NCBI GenBank assembly: GCA_946624005.1
Contig: CAMORS010000002.1
Span: 18,566 to 82,565, forward strand
Source: an uncultured Prevotella sp.
Lineage (GTDB): Bacteria; Bacteroidota; Bacteroidia; Bacteroidales; Bacteroidaceae
DNA length: 64,000 nucleotides
Direction: 5' to 3'
In this document: piece after piece, positions 43,953 to 52,843 of the stretch
Position numbering within the stretch: position 1 is the stretch's first letter
Layout: each line of letters opens with the position of its first letter
Made by a program: the position numbers and the translations under genes
The notes under the pieces: generated by a model
Told to the model about the DNA's origin: nothing
The model's database searches: none
Seen by the model: the letters and a program-made list of their open reading frames with translations, nothing else

Positions 43953-44012
43953 AGTATGAGTACGAAGGTTGTATTACGAAGGTTGAAGTACGAATTATGC
44001 ATTAAGCATTAA
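43950..44012 (+). repeat. Heptamer array filling the intergenic space
   Basis: TGAAGTA TGAGTAC GAAGGTT GTATTAC GAAGGTT GAAGTAC GAATTAT GCATTAA GCATTAA; first TGA = stop codon of the J-domain gene. Confidence 0.8.
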
Positions 44013-44018
44013 TAATTG

Positions 44019-45230
44019 TTACTCCACAAGCTTCGTCATCTTCAGCAGGGAGATGCGTCCTTCAGGGTTGACGATAGCGTTGACACGATATTTGTTGGTG
44101 GCGTTTTTCGCTGCATCGGTGTGCTGAATATCGAGCGTAGCGGGAAACGTCACTTCGTATTCATACTGAGCGTCGGCCACCTCACGCTTCTTGATGTCGT
44201 ACTGTCCGGGCAGTTTGAAGGTGATGCCCGTCACATCCTCTTTGTACCAACGGTTCATGAACTCCACGACATCGGCCTTCGATGTGTTGGTCTTGTCGAG
44301 CAGGGTCATCCCGTCGGCTGTTGTTCCGATGAGGGCATTCTCGTCGCGGCTGTTGATGCTGACGAAGAAGTTGTGGAAGATATTGCCTATCAGCGCTTTC
44401 TCCTCGGCGGTTATCTCCTGGGTCTTCAGCTTCTTCATGGCATCTTCGGCTTCGTCGTAGTGGTCGCCGTCGTCGTGGTTCTTCATATAGTTGAGATACT
44501 CTTCTACGGTGTTGGCATTGAGGCAGAAAGCCCAGTCGATAGAGTCGATGAGGTGTTTGGCTTCCTGTTTGTGGCTGCTTTCCGGATGTTTGCGGATATA
44601 CTCTTCGAGAGCAGATTTCGACAAGCTCACCAGGGCGTTCGTCCAGTCGTCGTCAACCTGTTTGATGGCTTGCAGATGGGCCATGATGCTGTCGCGATGG
44701 GCCAGCGGAGCGTCCTTGAACGTGTCGAGATAGCCCTGCAGCACCAACGGGTCGTTGCTCTGCATGGCGAAGTTCCATTCCTGCATCTCCTTCTTGTCTT
44801 GCGCGTCCTTATACATATAGAAGCATACGCCGCAGATGATCAGGGCGATGACGAACGATACGATGATGCCCACCTTGCTTGTCTTCTTCTTCGGTGGGGG
44901 TGGCGTCTGCTGTTGCTGCCGACGAGTGGTGGTCACGGCCTTGCTGGCGGGTGTCGATGTCTGCGTCTTGTCGTTCGGCTCGGTGTGCTCGCGTTGTGCT
45001 TCCTCGTTGACGACGGGAGCCGCTACGGGTGCCATCATGGCCGGTTTGGGTGATGCTGCCTGTTGCGTGGGGTAGTGGCAGTGGGGACACCAGTCTTCGT
45101 TGTTGAGGTAGACTTCCCCACACTTGGGGCAACGGGTCACTTTGCCTGCTATCTCCACGCCGCAACTGGGGCAGGTGGGAGCTTTGTCGCTTATTTGGTG
45201 CCCACATTCGGGGCATTTGATGATAGCCAT
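44019..45230 (-). CDS. Zinc-ribbon membrane protein
   Basis: N-terminal IKCPECGHQISDKAPTCPSCG and RCPKCGEVYLNNEDWCPHC, Pro/Thr linker, one TM, globular C-terminus. Confidence 0.75.
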   Translation of the reverse strand: MAIIKCPECGHQISDKAPTCPSCGVEIAGKVTRCPKCGEVYLNNEDWCPHCHYPTQQAASPKPAMMAPVAAPVVNEEAQREHTEPNDKTQTSTPASKAVTTTRRQQQQTPPPPKKKTSKVGIIVSFVIALIICGVCFYMYKDAQDKKEMQEWNFAMQSNDPLVLQGYLDTFKDAPLAHRDSIMAHLQAIKQVDDDWTNALVSLSKSALEEYIRKHPESSHKQEAKHLIDSIDWAFCLNANTVEEYLNYMKNHDDGDHYDEAEDAMKKLKTQEITAEEKALIGNIFHNFFVSINSRDENALIGTTADGMTLLDKTNTSKADVVEFMNRWYKEDVTGITFKLPGQYDIKKREVADAQYEYEVTFPATLDIQHTDAAKNATNKYRVNAIVNPEGRISLLKMTKLVE

Positions 45231-45293
45231 CTTTTATTTTATATTTTGTAGTTGTCTATATTTCGATGTTTTGATATTCCGATTTTTCAAGTT

Positions 45294-45992
45294 TTACCGA
45301 TGTCGGAACCTCAGTTCCCTGAGCGTGTGCTTTCCCATCAGGCGACTCTTGTCAACATAGCCGTTGATGCCGTTGATGCGCCCCTTGGCGGTATACTGCC
45401 ATGCAGTGTAGTCGCGTCCGTCGGCCAGGATGGGCTGCTTGTCGCTGTACATCGCCACCATCAGGGGATAGTCGTCGATCTTGTGCTGCAGGTATTTGTT
45501 GTAGAAGTTGCGCCCGGTATAGATGAGCGGTTTCTGCTTGTAGGCTTTCTCCACCAGTGTGAGAAACTTCATGAGCGAGTCGCAGAACTGCTGTGCAGGC
45601 AGTCCACCGTTGGTCTCGACGTCGATCATCGGGATGAGGTCCTGGTCGCCTGGTCGGCATTGCGTCTTGAAGTTCTCCAGCTGTGTGGTGACGTTCGTCT
45701 TTGGGCGGAAGAAGTGGTAGGCACCCACTTTCAGCCCGTGGCGGTGAGCCAGTTCGATGTTGCGGGCATACTGCTCGTCGATGCGGTCGCCTCCCTCTGA
45801 GGCCTTGAGGTAGACATATTTCATGTGGGTGTTGTCGCCTACTGTCTCCCAGAAGACGTTGCCCTGATAGTGGCTCAGGTCGATGCCGTGAATGTGCTTG
45901 CAGGTATCCTCGCAAAGGATATAGCTCTCCTGAGCTGTTGCCCTGAGCGTAGCGGCTATGATAATGAGTGTGATGGTGACGATTCTTTTCAT
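45294..45992 (-). CDS. Glycoside hydrolase family 25 (lysozyme-like)
   Basis: HGIDLSHYQGNVFWETV, YVYLKASEGGDRID, GAYHFFRPKTNVTTQLENF, PMIDVETNG. Confidence 0.92.
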   Translation of the reverse strand: MKRIVTITLIIIAATLRATAQESYILCEDTCKHIHGIDLSHYQGNVFWETVGDNTHMKYVYLKASEGGDRIDEQYARNIELAHRHGLKVGAYHFFRPKTNVTTQLENFKTQCRPGDQDLIPMIDVETNGGLPAQQFCDSLMKFLTLVEKAYKQKPLIYTGRNFYNKYLQHKIDDYPLMVAMYSDKQPILADGRDYTAWQYTAKGRINGINGYVDKSRLMGKHTLRELRFRHR

Positions 45993-46070
45993 ACAGTCTG
46001 CAAAGTTATAGCAAAAAGCGCAATCTGCAAAATAAATTATGTTTCTTTAACCCGAAACGCTTTGATGTCG

Positions 46071-46745
46071 TCATTTGATACGGTTGTACAGCGGGTCGAG
46101 GGCTTTCCGCTCGACGCCTAACTGCTGCAGGCGGTTGAGGTCGCGCCGGGCTTCCGTGTGTTTTCGCTGTCGGATGTAGATGTCGGCCCGGTTGATCAGG
46201 TAGTCGATGTTGTCGGGGTCGCGCAGGATGGCTTCGGTGTAGTCGAATTCTGCCAGCGACAGCATGTTGCGCTCGAGCTCCATTCCAGCCCGGGCAGCAT
46301 AGGCGATGGCACTGTCGGGATGTTGCTGTACTAAGATGTTGATCTGGTCCATCGCTTCGGTCAGCCGGTTGTCTTTCTGGTTGAGCAAGGCCAGTCCGAG
46401 GCGCGATTCGAAGTGGGTAGGCACGATGATGAGCACATGTTCGAAGTCGATGCGGGCGAAGGCGTAGCGGTGCAGTCGCTCGTTGGCATGAGCTCGGAAG
46501 AAGAGTGCTGCGAGGTTGTCGGGCTGCCGGTCGAGGATGCGGTCGTATTCGTCTTTGGCCGTCTGCCATTGTTCCAGCTGCATGTTCCACGAAGCCTTTC
46601 TCAGTCTGAGGTCGATATTCTCGGGATAGCGCATCAGCTCGTTGGCGGCAGCCTTGAGGCTGTCGCGCAATGTCTGGTTGTCGGTCTGTGCAGAGAGGGA
46701 GAGAAACCAGAACGTGAGGCTGACGAGAGTGGTAAGGCGCAGCAT
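46071..46745 (-). CDS. TPR-repeat secreted protein
   Basis: Signal peptide MLRLTTLVSLTFWFLSLSAQ; TPR-like repeats; starts 1 nt after dnaB stop. Confidence 0.75.
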   Translation of the reverse strand: MLRLTTLVSLTFWFLSLSAQTDNQTLRDSLKAAANELMRYPENIDLRLRKASWNMQLEQWQTAKDEYDRILDRQPDNLAALFFRAHANERLHRYAFARIDFEHVLIIVPTHFESRLGLALLNQKDNRLTEAMDQINILVQQHPDSAIAYAARAGMELERNMLSLAEFDYTEAILRDPDNIDYLINRADIYIRQRKHTEARRDLNRLQQLGVERKALDPLYNRIK

Positions 46746-46746
46746 G

Positions 46747-48261
46747 TCAGAAGGGAACGCCGTCTGGAGCTCCTTGTGGTGGCGGTAAGGGCATCGACGA
46801 GTCGTAGTTAGGCTGATTGGCATTGCCGTTCATGCGCGAACCGATGAACTCGCCCCCCTTCTCAGCGGGTGTCCTGAAGGCATTGTCGCCTGGATTCTGG
46901 AATCGGGTGAACTCGCCTCGGAAGTTGAGCAGCACGTCGCCTGTGGCACCCTTACGGTGCTTGGCGATGATGATCTGGGCCATGCCGTGCAAGTCGTTGC
47001 CCTTGTCGTCGGCATAGATATGGTAGTATTCCGGTCGGTGCACGAAGATGACCATATCGGCATCCTGTTCGATAGCTCCCGACTCGCGCAGGTCGCTCAG
47101 CTGCGGGCGCTTGCCCTCTATGCCCTCGCGGCCTTCAACCGTACGATTGAGCTGTGAGAGGGCGATGATTGGGATGTCGAGCTCTTTGGCCAGACCTTTG
47201 AGCGAGCGGCTGATGGTAGACACCTCTTCCTGTCGGCTTCCGAACTTGGCACCGTTGGCGTTCATCAGCTGTAGGTAGTCGATCATGATGATCTTCACCC
47301 CTTTCTCCCTGACCAGGCGTCGTGCTTTCGTGCGGAGCTCGAAGATGCTCATGCCCGGCGTGTCGTCTACGTAGATAGGTGCTGCCTCGAGGCGTCGCAG
47401 GTTGCGGTCGAGCCGTTTCCACTCTTCATCGTCGAGCTGTCCGTTCAGGATTTTCTTTCCTGACACCTCGCAGACGTTAGAGATGAGTCGGTTGCCCAGT
47501 TGCACGTTGCTCATCTCGAGCGAGAAGAAGGCAACGGGAATGAGCTGGTCTACGGCGATGTTCTTGGCCAGCGAGAGCGCGAAGGCCGTCTTACCCATTG
47601 CAGGTCGACCGGCAATGATGACGAGGTCGGAATTCTGCCATCCCGACGTTTTGTCGTCGAGGTCGTCGTAGCCAGTGGGAATGCCTGTCAGTCCGCTGGT
47701 ATTGGAGGCTGCCTTCTGGAGGATTGTCACAGCCTGTTTGAGCACGGGGGCGATGTGTGTGTAGTCTTGCCGCATGTTCTTCTGCGAGAGTTCGAAGAGC
47801 GACCCTTCGGCCTCTTGCATCAGTTCGTCGACGTCTACCGTCTCGTCGAAAGCCTTTGTCTGAATGACGCTCGAGTAGGAGATGAGCTCTCTGGCAAGGT
47901 ATTTCTGCGCAAGGATGCGCGAGTGGTACTCGATGTTGGCCGACGATGCGACGTGCGAGGTGAGTTCCACGATGTAGGCTGGTCCGCCGATGTCGGCGAG
48001 TGTTCCCTCGTGGCGGAGCTCTTCAGTGACGGTGAGCAGGTCGACCGGTCGCTCGGCGAGGCTCAGCGTCTGGATGGCTCTGAATATTTTCTCATGGCGG
48101 GGCTCGTAGAATGTCTCCGGCTTCAGGATTTCGCTGACGACAGAGAAGGCGTCCTTATCGATCATAAGGGCGCCTAAGACGGTGCGTTCCAAGTCGGTAG
48201 CCTGTGGTTGCAGGTGTCCCAGACTTGGATCGATGGGTGTTCGGTTCTTTCTTTCTGGCAT
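46747..48261 (-). CDS. dnaB: Replicative DNA helicase
   Basis: DLERTVLGALMIDKDAF, GIPTGYDDLDDKTSGWQNSDLVIIAGRPAMGKTAFAL, DYLQLM, SDLRESGAIEQDADMV. Confidence 0.97.
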   Translation of the reverse strand: MPERKNRTPIDPSLGHLQPQATDLERTVLGALMIDKDAFSVVSEILKPETFYEPRHEKIFRAIQTLSLAERPVDLLTVTEELRHEGTLADIGGPAYIVELTSHVASSANIEYHSRILAQKYLARELISYSSVIQTKAFDETVDVDELMQEAEGSLFELSQKNMRQDYTHIAPVLKQAVTILQKAASNTSGLTGIPTGYDDLDDKTSGWQNSDLVIIAGRPAMGKTAFALSLAKNIAVDQLIPVAFFSLEMSNVQLGNRLISNVCEVSGKKILNGQLDDEEWKRLDRNLRRLEAAPIYVDDTPGMSIFELRTKARRLVREKGVKIIMIDYLQLMNANGAKFGSRQEEVSTISRSLKGLAKELDIPIIALSQLNRTVEGREGIEGKRPQLSDLRESGAIEQDADMVIFVHRPEYYHIYADDKGNDLHGMAQIIIAKHRKGATGDVLLNFRGEFTRFQNPGDNAFRTPAEKGGEFIGSRMNGNANQPNYDSSMPLPPPQGAPDGVPF

Positions 48262-48282
48262 GATTCTGATGTAGTTGAATAG

Positions 48283-48678
48283 TTAACTCTTCGAGTCGTT
48301 GAAGAGGTCGTTGATTTCCAATATCTCGTCGTCGTCGAACCATTTCGACAGTTTCTCTTTGGCTTTCTGCTTGACATCATCACTGACGTCGCCCCATACT
48401 TTCTGCAGGACGTAGACCAGCACGGAGAGATCGTCGCCAAGACCTACGATAGGAATGGCATCGGGTACGACGTCGAGCGGACTGATGAGGTAGCCTAAGG
48501 CTCCGATGATGATGGCCTTGTCTTTCACCGATACTTGGTCGCTTTGTAGCGTGTAGTATAGTATCAATGCAGAATAGACCAACTTGGCTCCGGCTCTTTT
48601 TGCGACGCGTGATATTTTTTCCAAGAACTCACCTTTGGAGAACTTGTTGCTGTATTGCATGAAATCAGGAAGTTCCAT
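48283..48678 (-). CDS. YkvA-family (DUF1232) protein
   Basis: VKDKAIIIGALGYLISPLDVVPDAIPIVGLGDDLSVL. Confidence 0.88.
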   Translation of the reverse strand: MELPDFMQYSNKFSKGEFLEKISRVAKRAGAKLVYSALILYYTLQSDQVSVKDKAIIIGALGYLISPLDVVPDAIPIVGLGDDLSVLVYVLQKVWGDVSDDVKQKAKEKLSKWFDDDEILEINDLFNDSKS

Positions 48679-48721
48679 CTATGAAAAGTTGAAAAATTTA
48701 AAAATTAAACAATTATATTTT

Positions 48722-48755
48722 CGAGGGTACGAGGGTACGAGGGTGCGAGATTACA
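48722..48755. repeat. Half element of GAGGGTAC/GAGGGTGC 8-mers
   Basis: cgagggtacgagggtacgagggtgcgagatta; no inverted partner nearby. Confidence 0.7.
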
Positions 48756-48830
48756 TTTGTTGTTGTTTCGAGGCACACTGCATGGGGTACGGCTGAGCGG
48801 GGAGTGTGGAACTCCCCGCTGTAGGTCGCT

Positions 48831-49544
48831 TTATCGCTTTCCCTTGAACTGTCCGCCCGAGGCAGTCTTGTTCTGGGTGTTGTTGGATTGCTGTTTGTTG
48901 GTCGACGACGAGCTGCGTGTCGAAGAGGTGTTGCCTGCCGACGAGGCCCTCCAAGACGAACCGCTGCCAGACGTAGAGGTGTTGTAGCCGCTGCTGCCCG
49001 AGCGCCAAGAGGTGGTGGAAGAGCTCGTTGCCGAGTTGCGTCCGTGGTTGCTTGTGCCATTGTTGGGCGGCAGCTTGATCGACGTGGGCTTGTTGAAGTT
49101 GCGGTCGGCATAATAGCTTCTCTGGTGGCTGTTGTTTCCTCCGCGATACGACCTGTAAGCCAGCGGAGCGCTATAGTAGACCGTGTGCTCGCCATACCTT
49201 CTGTAGATACGCATCCGCCAGGAGCTGCTGCGCCACGAAACGGGGCGATAGAAGTAGTTGGCTTGCATGTAGAGATCATACTGATAGGCTGTCAGCACGT
49301 AGCGAAGGTCGCTGTTGCGGCGTTCCCAAGCCCATCCGTAGAGGCTGGCGCGGCTGTCGATAGCCATCAAGTAGTCGATGTTGATTTCGTACACAGCTTC
49401 GCATTGTTCTCGGCTGAGCTGCAGTTCGTAGGCCATCTTGTCGGTGAGGAACAAAGCCTCCTGCCGAGCCTGCGAGTATGTCATTGCTGCGGCCTCGACA
49501 ATCATCGTTGTCAGCAGGGCCATGAGTAACATAAACTTTTTCAT
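48831..49544 (-). CDS. Secreted protein with Ser/Asn/Arg-rich disordered C-terminus
   Basis: Signal peptide; Tyr/Arg-rich middle; STSGSGSSWRASSAGNTSSTRSSSSTNKQQSNN tail. Confidence 0.65.
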   Translation of the reverse strand: MKKFMLLMALLTTMIVEAAAMTYSQARQEALFLTDKMAYELQLSREQCEAVYEINIDYLMAIDSRASLYGWAWERRNSDLRYVLTAYQYDLYMQANYFYRPVSWRSSSWRMRIYRRYGEHTVYYSAPLAYRSYRGGNNSHQRSYYADRNFNKPTSIKLPPNNGTSNHGRNSATSSSTTSWRSGSSGYNTSTSGSGSSWRASSAGNTSSTRSSSSTNKQQSNNTQNKTASGGQFKGKR

Positions 49545-49670
49545 ATCCGTAAGTCTTTTTTATGGTTTAACTTCAGGTTCACGGTGCAAAGTAACGAAAT
49601 ATTCCTGACATCACCAAAGGTTTTTCCCTAAATCGGTCAAGTTTTTTTCCTACTCGTCAGAGGGATTTGC

Positions 49671-50786
49671 CTATCTGGCCAACACCGAACGGTAGTAGTC
49701 TTCGTACATTCGCGCCACTTTCAGATGGTCGTGATGCCGTTTTACGTAGGCGATGCTCTGGCGTTTCAGCTCGGGTATTCTGTCGGGATGCAGGATGAGC
49801 TGTTCCAGTTCGTGGAAGACGCTCTCGTAGGTGGGTTCAACATTGACGATGGGGCGCAACTCGTTTTCGCCGATGATGTCGTAGTTCTCGGGTTCGCCGC
49901 CTCCGATGCAGACGAGTCCTTTGCTCATCGCCTGTAGGGCATTCATGGCTGGAGTATAGCTGTAGAGCTGGTCGAGAATGCAGTCGCAGCCGTCCATCAT
50001 GGCCTGATAATCGTCGTAGGGGATGTGTTCGGCTTTGACGATGCTGCAGCGTCCGGGATATTTCCGCTCGATGTCCTGGAGGGCTTGCAGCATGATGTCT
50101 GTTCCTTTGAAGTGGGACCGGCGTGTGTCGATGCCGATGAAGAAGCGGATGGGGTCTTTCTCGGGGTGGAAAGGATGGACGGGCTCGTCGTGCTCTGTCT
50201 TGATGGGCAGAGGGATGAAGCGTGTCTTGTCGGGGAAGTATTCGCCATAGCAGCGGATGTATTCGTAGAGGCAGGCAGGAATGCCGTCGCAGTCGGTCAT
50301 CACGAGACGGCAATAGTCACCCTTGGGCGTGTCCACCCATTCGTTGACGAAAGCTTTCACTTGCGGTTCGTCGGTGCGCTGGTGGTTGCCAATATAGAAG
50401 TCGCCGTAGCGAAACTGCTTTCTGTTCAACCCCGCGTCGACCCAGTACCAGTCGATGCCAAAGGCTCCGATGAGCATCTTCCTGTTGTGGCGGCGCAGGT
50501 AGCGATAGACCTTCTCGGCGCGCTGCGACTTCATCCAAACAAAGTCGGGGTTGATGAGCTGCACGATGTCGAAGTCTCTGAGGCGTGGCAGGATGCTGAG
50601 CAGCTTCACGATGTAGCCGATGCCGCTCATGGCCGATGTGCCTAATCGCATCAGGGTGATGTCGCGCTCGTAGTTGCGCCAGCGTGTGCCGTCGGAGACG
50701 ACGAGCACCTGATGTCCCAGTTCGCGCAGTCCGGTGGCCAGCGTGGCGTGGAGGTTGCTATATTCGCCAAAGAGGAGAACTCTCAT
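49671..50786 (-). CDS. Glycosyltransferase (GT4-like)
   Basis: MRVLLFGEYSNLHATLATGLRELGHQVLVVSDG, NALQAMSKGLVCIGGGEPE; upstream extension of the ORF is repeat DNA. Confidence 0.8.
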   Translation of the reverse strand: MRVLLFGEYSNLHATLATGLRELGHQVLVVSDGTRWRNYERDITLMRLGTSAMSGIGYIVKLLSILPRLRDFDIVQLINPDFVWMKSQRAEKVYRYLRRHNRKMLIGAFGIDWYWVDAGLNRKQFRYGDFYIGNHQRTDEPQVKAFVNEWVDTPKGDYCRLVMTDCDGIPACLYEYIRCYGEYFPDKTRFIPLPIKTEHDEPVHPFHPEKDPIRFFIGIDTRRSHFKGTDIMLQALQDIERKYPGRCSIVKAEHIPYDDYQAMMDGCDCILDQLYSYTPAMNALQAMSKGLVCIGGGEPENYDIIGENELRPIVNVEPTYESVFHELEQLILHPDRIPELKRQSIAYVKRHHDHLKVARMYEDYYRSVLAR

Positions 50787-50900
50787 GATGGTTGATGTTT
50801 GATGTACGATGGTACGATGTGTTCCTTCGGAAGTTTGATGTTTGATGTACGATGTACGATGTGTTCCTTTGGAAGTTTGATGTTTGAAGGTTGATGTACT
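50787..50900 (-). repeat. Heptamer array with 42-bp super-unit upstream of the glycosyltransferase start
   Basis: gtttgat gtttgat gtacgat gtacgat gtgttccttyggaa, about 2.5 copies. Confidence 0.85.
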
Positions 50901-50934
50901 TTTTCCATATTCCTTTTTTACTCGTGAAGCGATA

Positions 50935-50962
50935 CATCGTCCTTCGTCCTTCTTACGTCTTA
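50935..50962 (-). repeat. Heptamer array starting at the stop codon of the GT2 gene
   Basis: Minus strand TAAGACG TAAGAAG GACGAAG GACGATG; first TAA = stop. Confidence 0.8.
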
Positions 50963-51934
50963 CGTCAGTAGGGGGAGCGTTCGTAGCATCAGCTTGCGCC
51001 CCATCTTCGACTTCACCATGCGGCGGAACATCTTGTACTTTGCCGTGTAGTCGGCCTCTGGCAGCGGAAACAGTCCGCGCTTGGCGAGCCGCTCGATGCG
51101 TTCGTCCAGTTCTTTCTCGCTCTTCGTCAGCGTGATGATATTGTAAAGATAGTCCATCGACAACTGGGCCACTCGACGACGGAGTGCCAGGTTTTCTGCT
51201 CCGTGGAGTGTCTGTGCCAGGTGGTCGAGCTGGAAGAGAACATACTCGGCATCGTCGAGGCGCCGTTGGAGCCACTCCTTGTCAGCATTATGAACGATGG
51301 AGCCGGCTCGTATGCGGTAATAATAAGCACAAGTGTCGGTGGCATAAAGCTCTTCGGCTCGAAGGATAAGCTGTGGCGTAAACTCCTCGTCCTCGTGCAG
51401 CAGTCCTTGCGTGAAGCGTAGCTGCATGAGCAGTTTCTTCTTGAAGACATAGCCCCAAGCCGATGCTCTCAGGTTGTTGCGGCGCATGTATTCGGCTCCT
51501 GTCAGCGGTCCGTCGAAAAGGTAGGGCGAGTCGACATCCTTTTCTTCGCTGGTGTGGTTGAACATCACGACGTCGGGATGCTTCTCGCGCAGCAGCATCA
51601 TGCAATGGTCGTAGTTGGCCTTGATGAGCAAGTCGTCGGCATCGACAAACTGTATGTACTGCCCATGACATAGCTCTATGCCTCGGTTGCGTGCTCCGCT
51701 GAGGCCCTGGTTCTTCTGCCGCAGGTAGACCAGCTGGTCTTGGCAGTCGATCAGTTCGTTCAGGGGGCTCACCTCCGAGCCGTCGTCGACGAGGATGATC
51801 TCTCGCTCGTTGTCGTCCAGTTCGATGGCCAGGATGCTGTCGATACACTCGCGTAGCATCTCAATGGGCACGTCGTAGTAAGGAATGACGAAGCTTACCA
51901 GTGGCCTCGATTCTTCATTCTGTAAAGTTTGCAT
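50960..51934 (-). CDS. Glycosyltransferase family 2
   Basis: PLVSFVIPYYDVPIEMLRECIDSILA, EIILVDDGSEVSPLNEL, LSGARNRGIELCHGQYIQFVDADD. Confidence 0.92.
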   Translation of the reverse strand: MQTLQNEESRPLVSFVIPYYDVPIEMLRECIDSILAIELDDNEREIILVDDGSEVSPLNELIDCQDQLVYLRQKNQGLSGARNRGIELCHGQYIQFVDADDLLIKANYDHCMMLLREKHPDVVMFNHTSEEKDVDSPYLFDGPLTGAEYMRRNNLRASAWGYVFKKKLLMQLRFTQGLLHEDEEFTPQLILRAEELYATDTCAYYYRIRAGSIVHNADKEWLQRRLDDAEYVLFQLDHLAQTLHGAENLALRRRVAQLSMDYLYNIITLTKSEKELDERIERLAKRGLFPLPEADYTAKYKMFRRMVKSKMGRKLMLRTLPLLT

Positions 51935-52818
51935 AAGCCTTTGACACCTAAAAGTCTGACTAATATGAGTTTTATCTTATCTACAGCTCCTTTGGCTTCG
52001 CCTAACGACATCTGCCAGGCACACTTCGGGATGCTGATTTGCTGTTCGGTAGCGTAGACGTCTATCTGCACGTTGACCATCTTCAGGTAGAAGTCGGTGG
52101 CACGGCTGTCTTGGCTTAACTGCCACTTGCTGAATGCCTCGCAATAAGCCCTGAGCAGCCAGCGAAGCTTGCGTGGATCGCAGCTTGCGGTCAGTCCGCG
52201 CGGGTTGTCACAGTAGTAGTAGAGCCCTTGGTCGGTGGTGGCCACACGTCGAGCGTTGTCGAGCAGGCGGGGCAGGATTTCAGCATCCTCGTAGATGCGT
52301 CCCACTTCATAGCGCACTGTCTCGAAGAGTCGGCGGCGATAGATCTTGTTCCATGCGTAGGAATGCAAGTAAGCCCGTTCGGCCAGCCAGTATTGGCGCA
52401 TGTTATCGTAGACGTTGGGCTGTAGGGCGAGTTTGCGCTGTCGGTTGCCGCCGTAGTATTCCATGACGGGAAACTCGAGCATGTCTATCTGGCTGTCAGC
52501 TTCGATGATGGGTAGCAGATGGTTGAAAGTGCCGGGCTCCACGTAGTCGTCGGAGTCGGCAAAGCAGATGAACTCTCCCCGAGCCCTGTCCAGTCCCTCG
52601 TTGCGTGCTGCGCTGAGTCCTCTGTTCGGCGTATGCACTACGCTGATGCGTTGGTCGTCGGCGGCAAACTGGTCACAGAGCTGTGCTGATCCGTCGGTCG
52701 ACCCGTCGTCGACGAGCAGCACCTCGTAGTCGGTGCCGTTGTCCGTGGTGATGCTCTCCACGCATCGTCGTAGCGTGTCGGCCACCTGGTAGACGGGTAT
52801 GATGATGCTCAGCTTCAT
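51895..52818 (-). CDS. Glycosyltransferase family 2
   Basis: MKLSIIIPVYQVADTLRRCVESI, VLLVDDGSTDGSAQLCD, GLSAARNEGLDRARGEFICFADSDDYVE; overlaps next gene by 40 bp. Confidence 0.93.
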   Translation of the reverse strand: MKLSIIIPVYQVADTLRRCVESITTDNGTDYEVLLVDDGSTDGSAQLCDQFAADDQRISVVHTPNRGLSAARNEGLDRARGEFICFADSDDYVEPGTFNHLLPIIEADSQIDMLEFPVMEYYGGNRQRKLALQPNVYDNMRQYWLAERAYLHSYAWNKIYRRRLFETVRYEVGRIYEDAEILPRLLDNARRVATTDQGLYYYCDNPRGLTASCDPRKLRWLLRAYCEAFSKWQLSQDSRATDFYLKMVNVQIDVYATEQQISIPKCAWQMSLGEAKGAVDKIKLILVRLLGVKGLCKLYRMKNRGHW

Positions 52819-52843
52819 GTTCGTCCAACCTTCTTGCTTCTGT

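Noticed and set aside
50787-51275. N-terminal extension of the glycosyltransferase ORF (534 aa form)
   Set aside because: Extension translates heptamer repeats and antisense of the GT2 gene; the conserved start is MRVLLFGEYSNLH at 50786.
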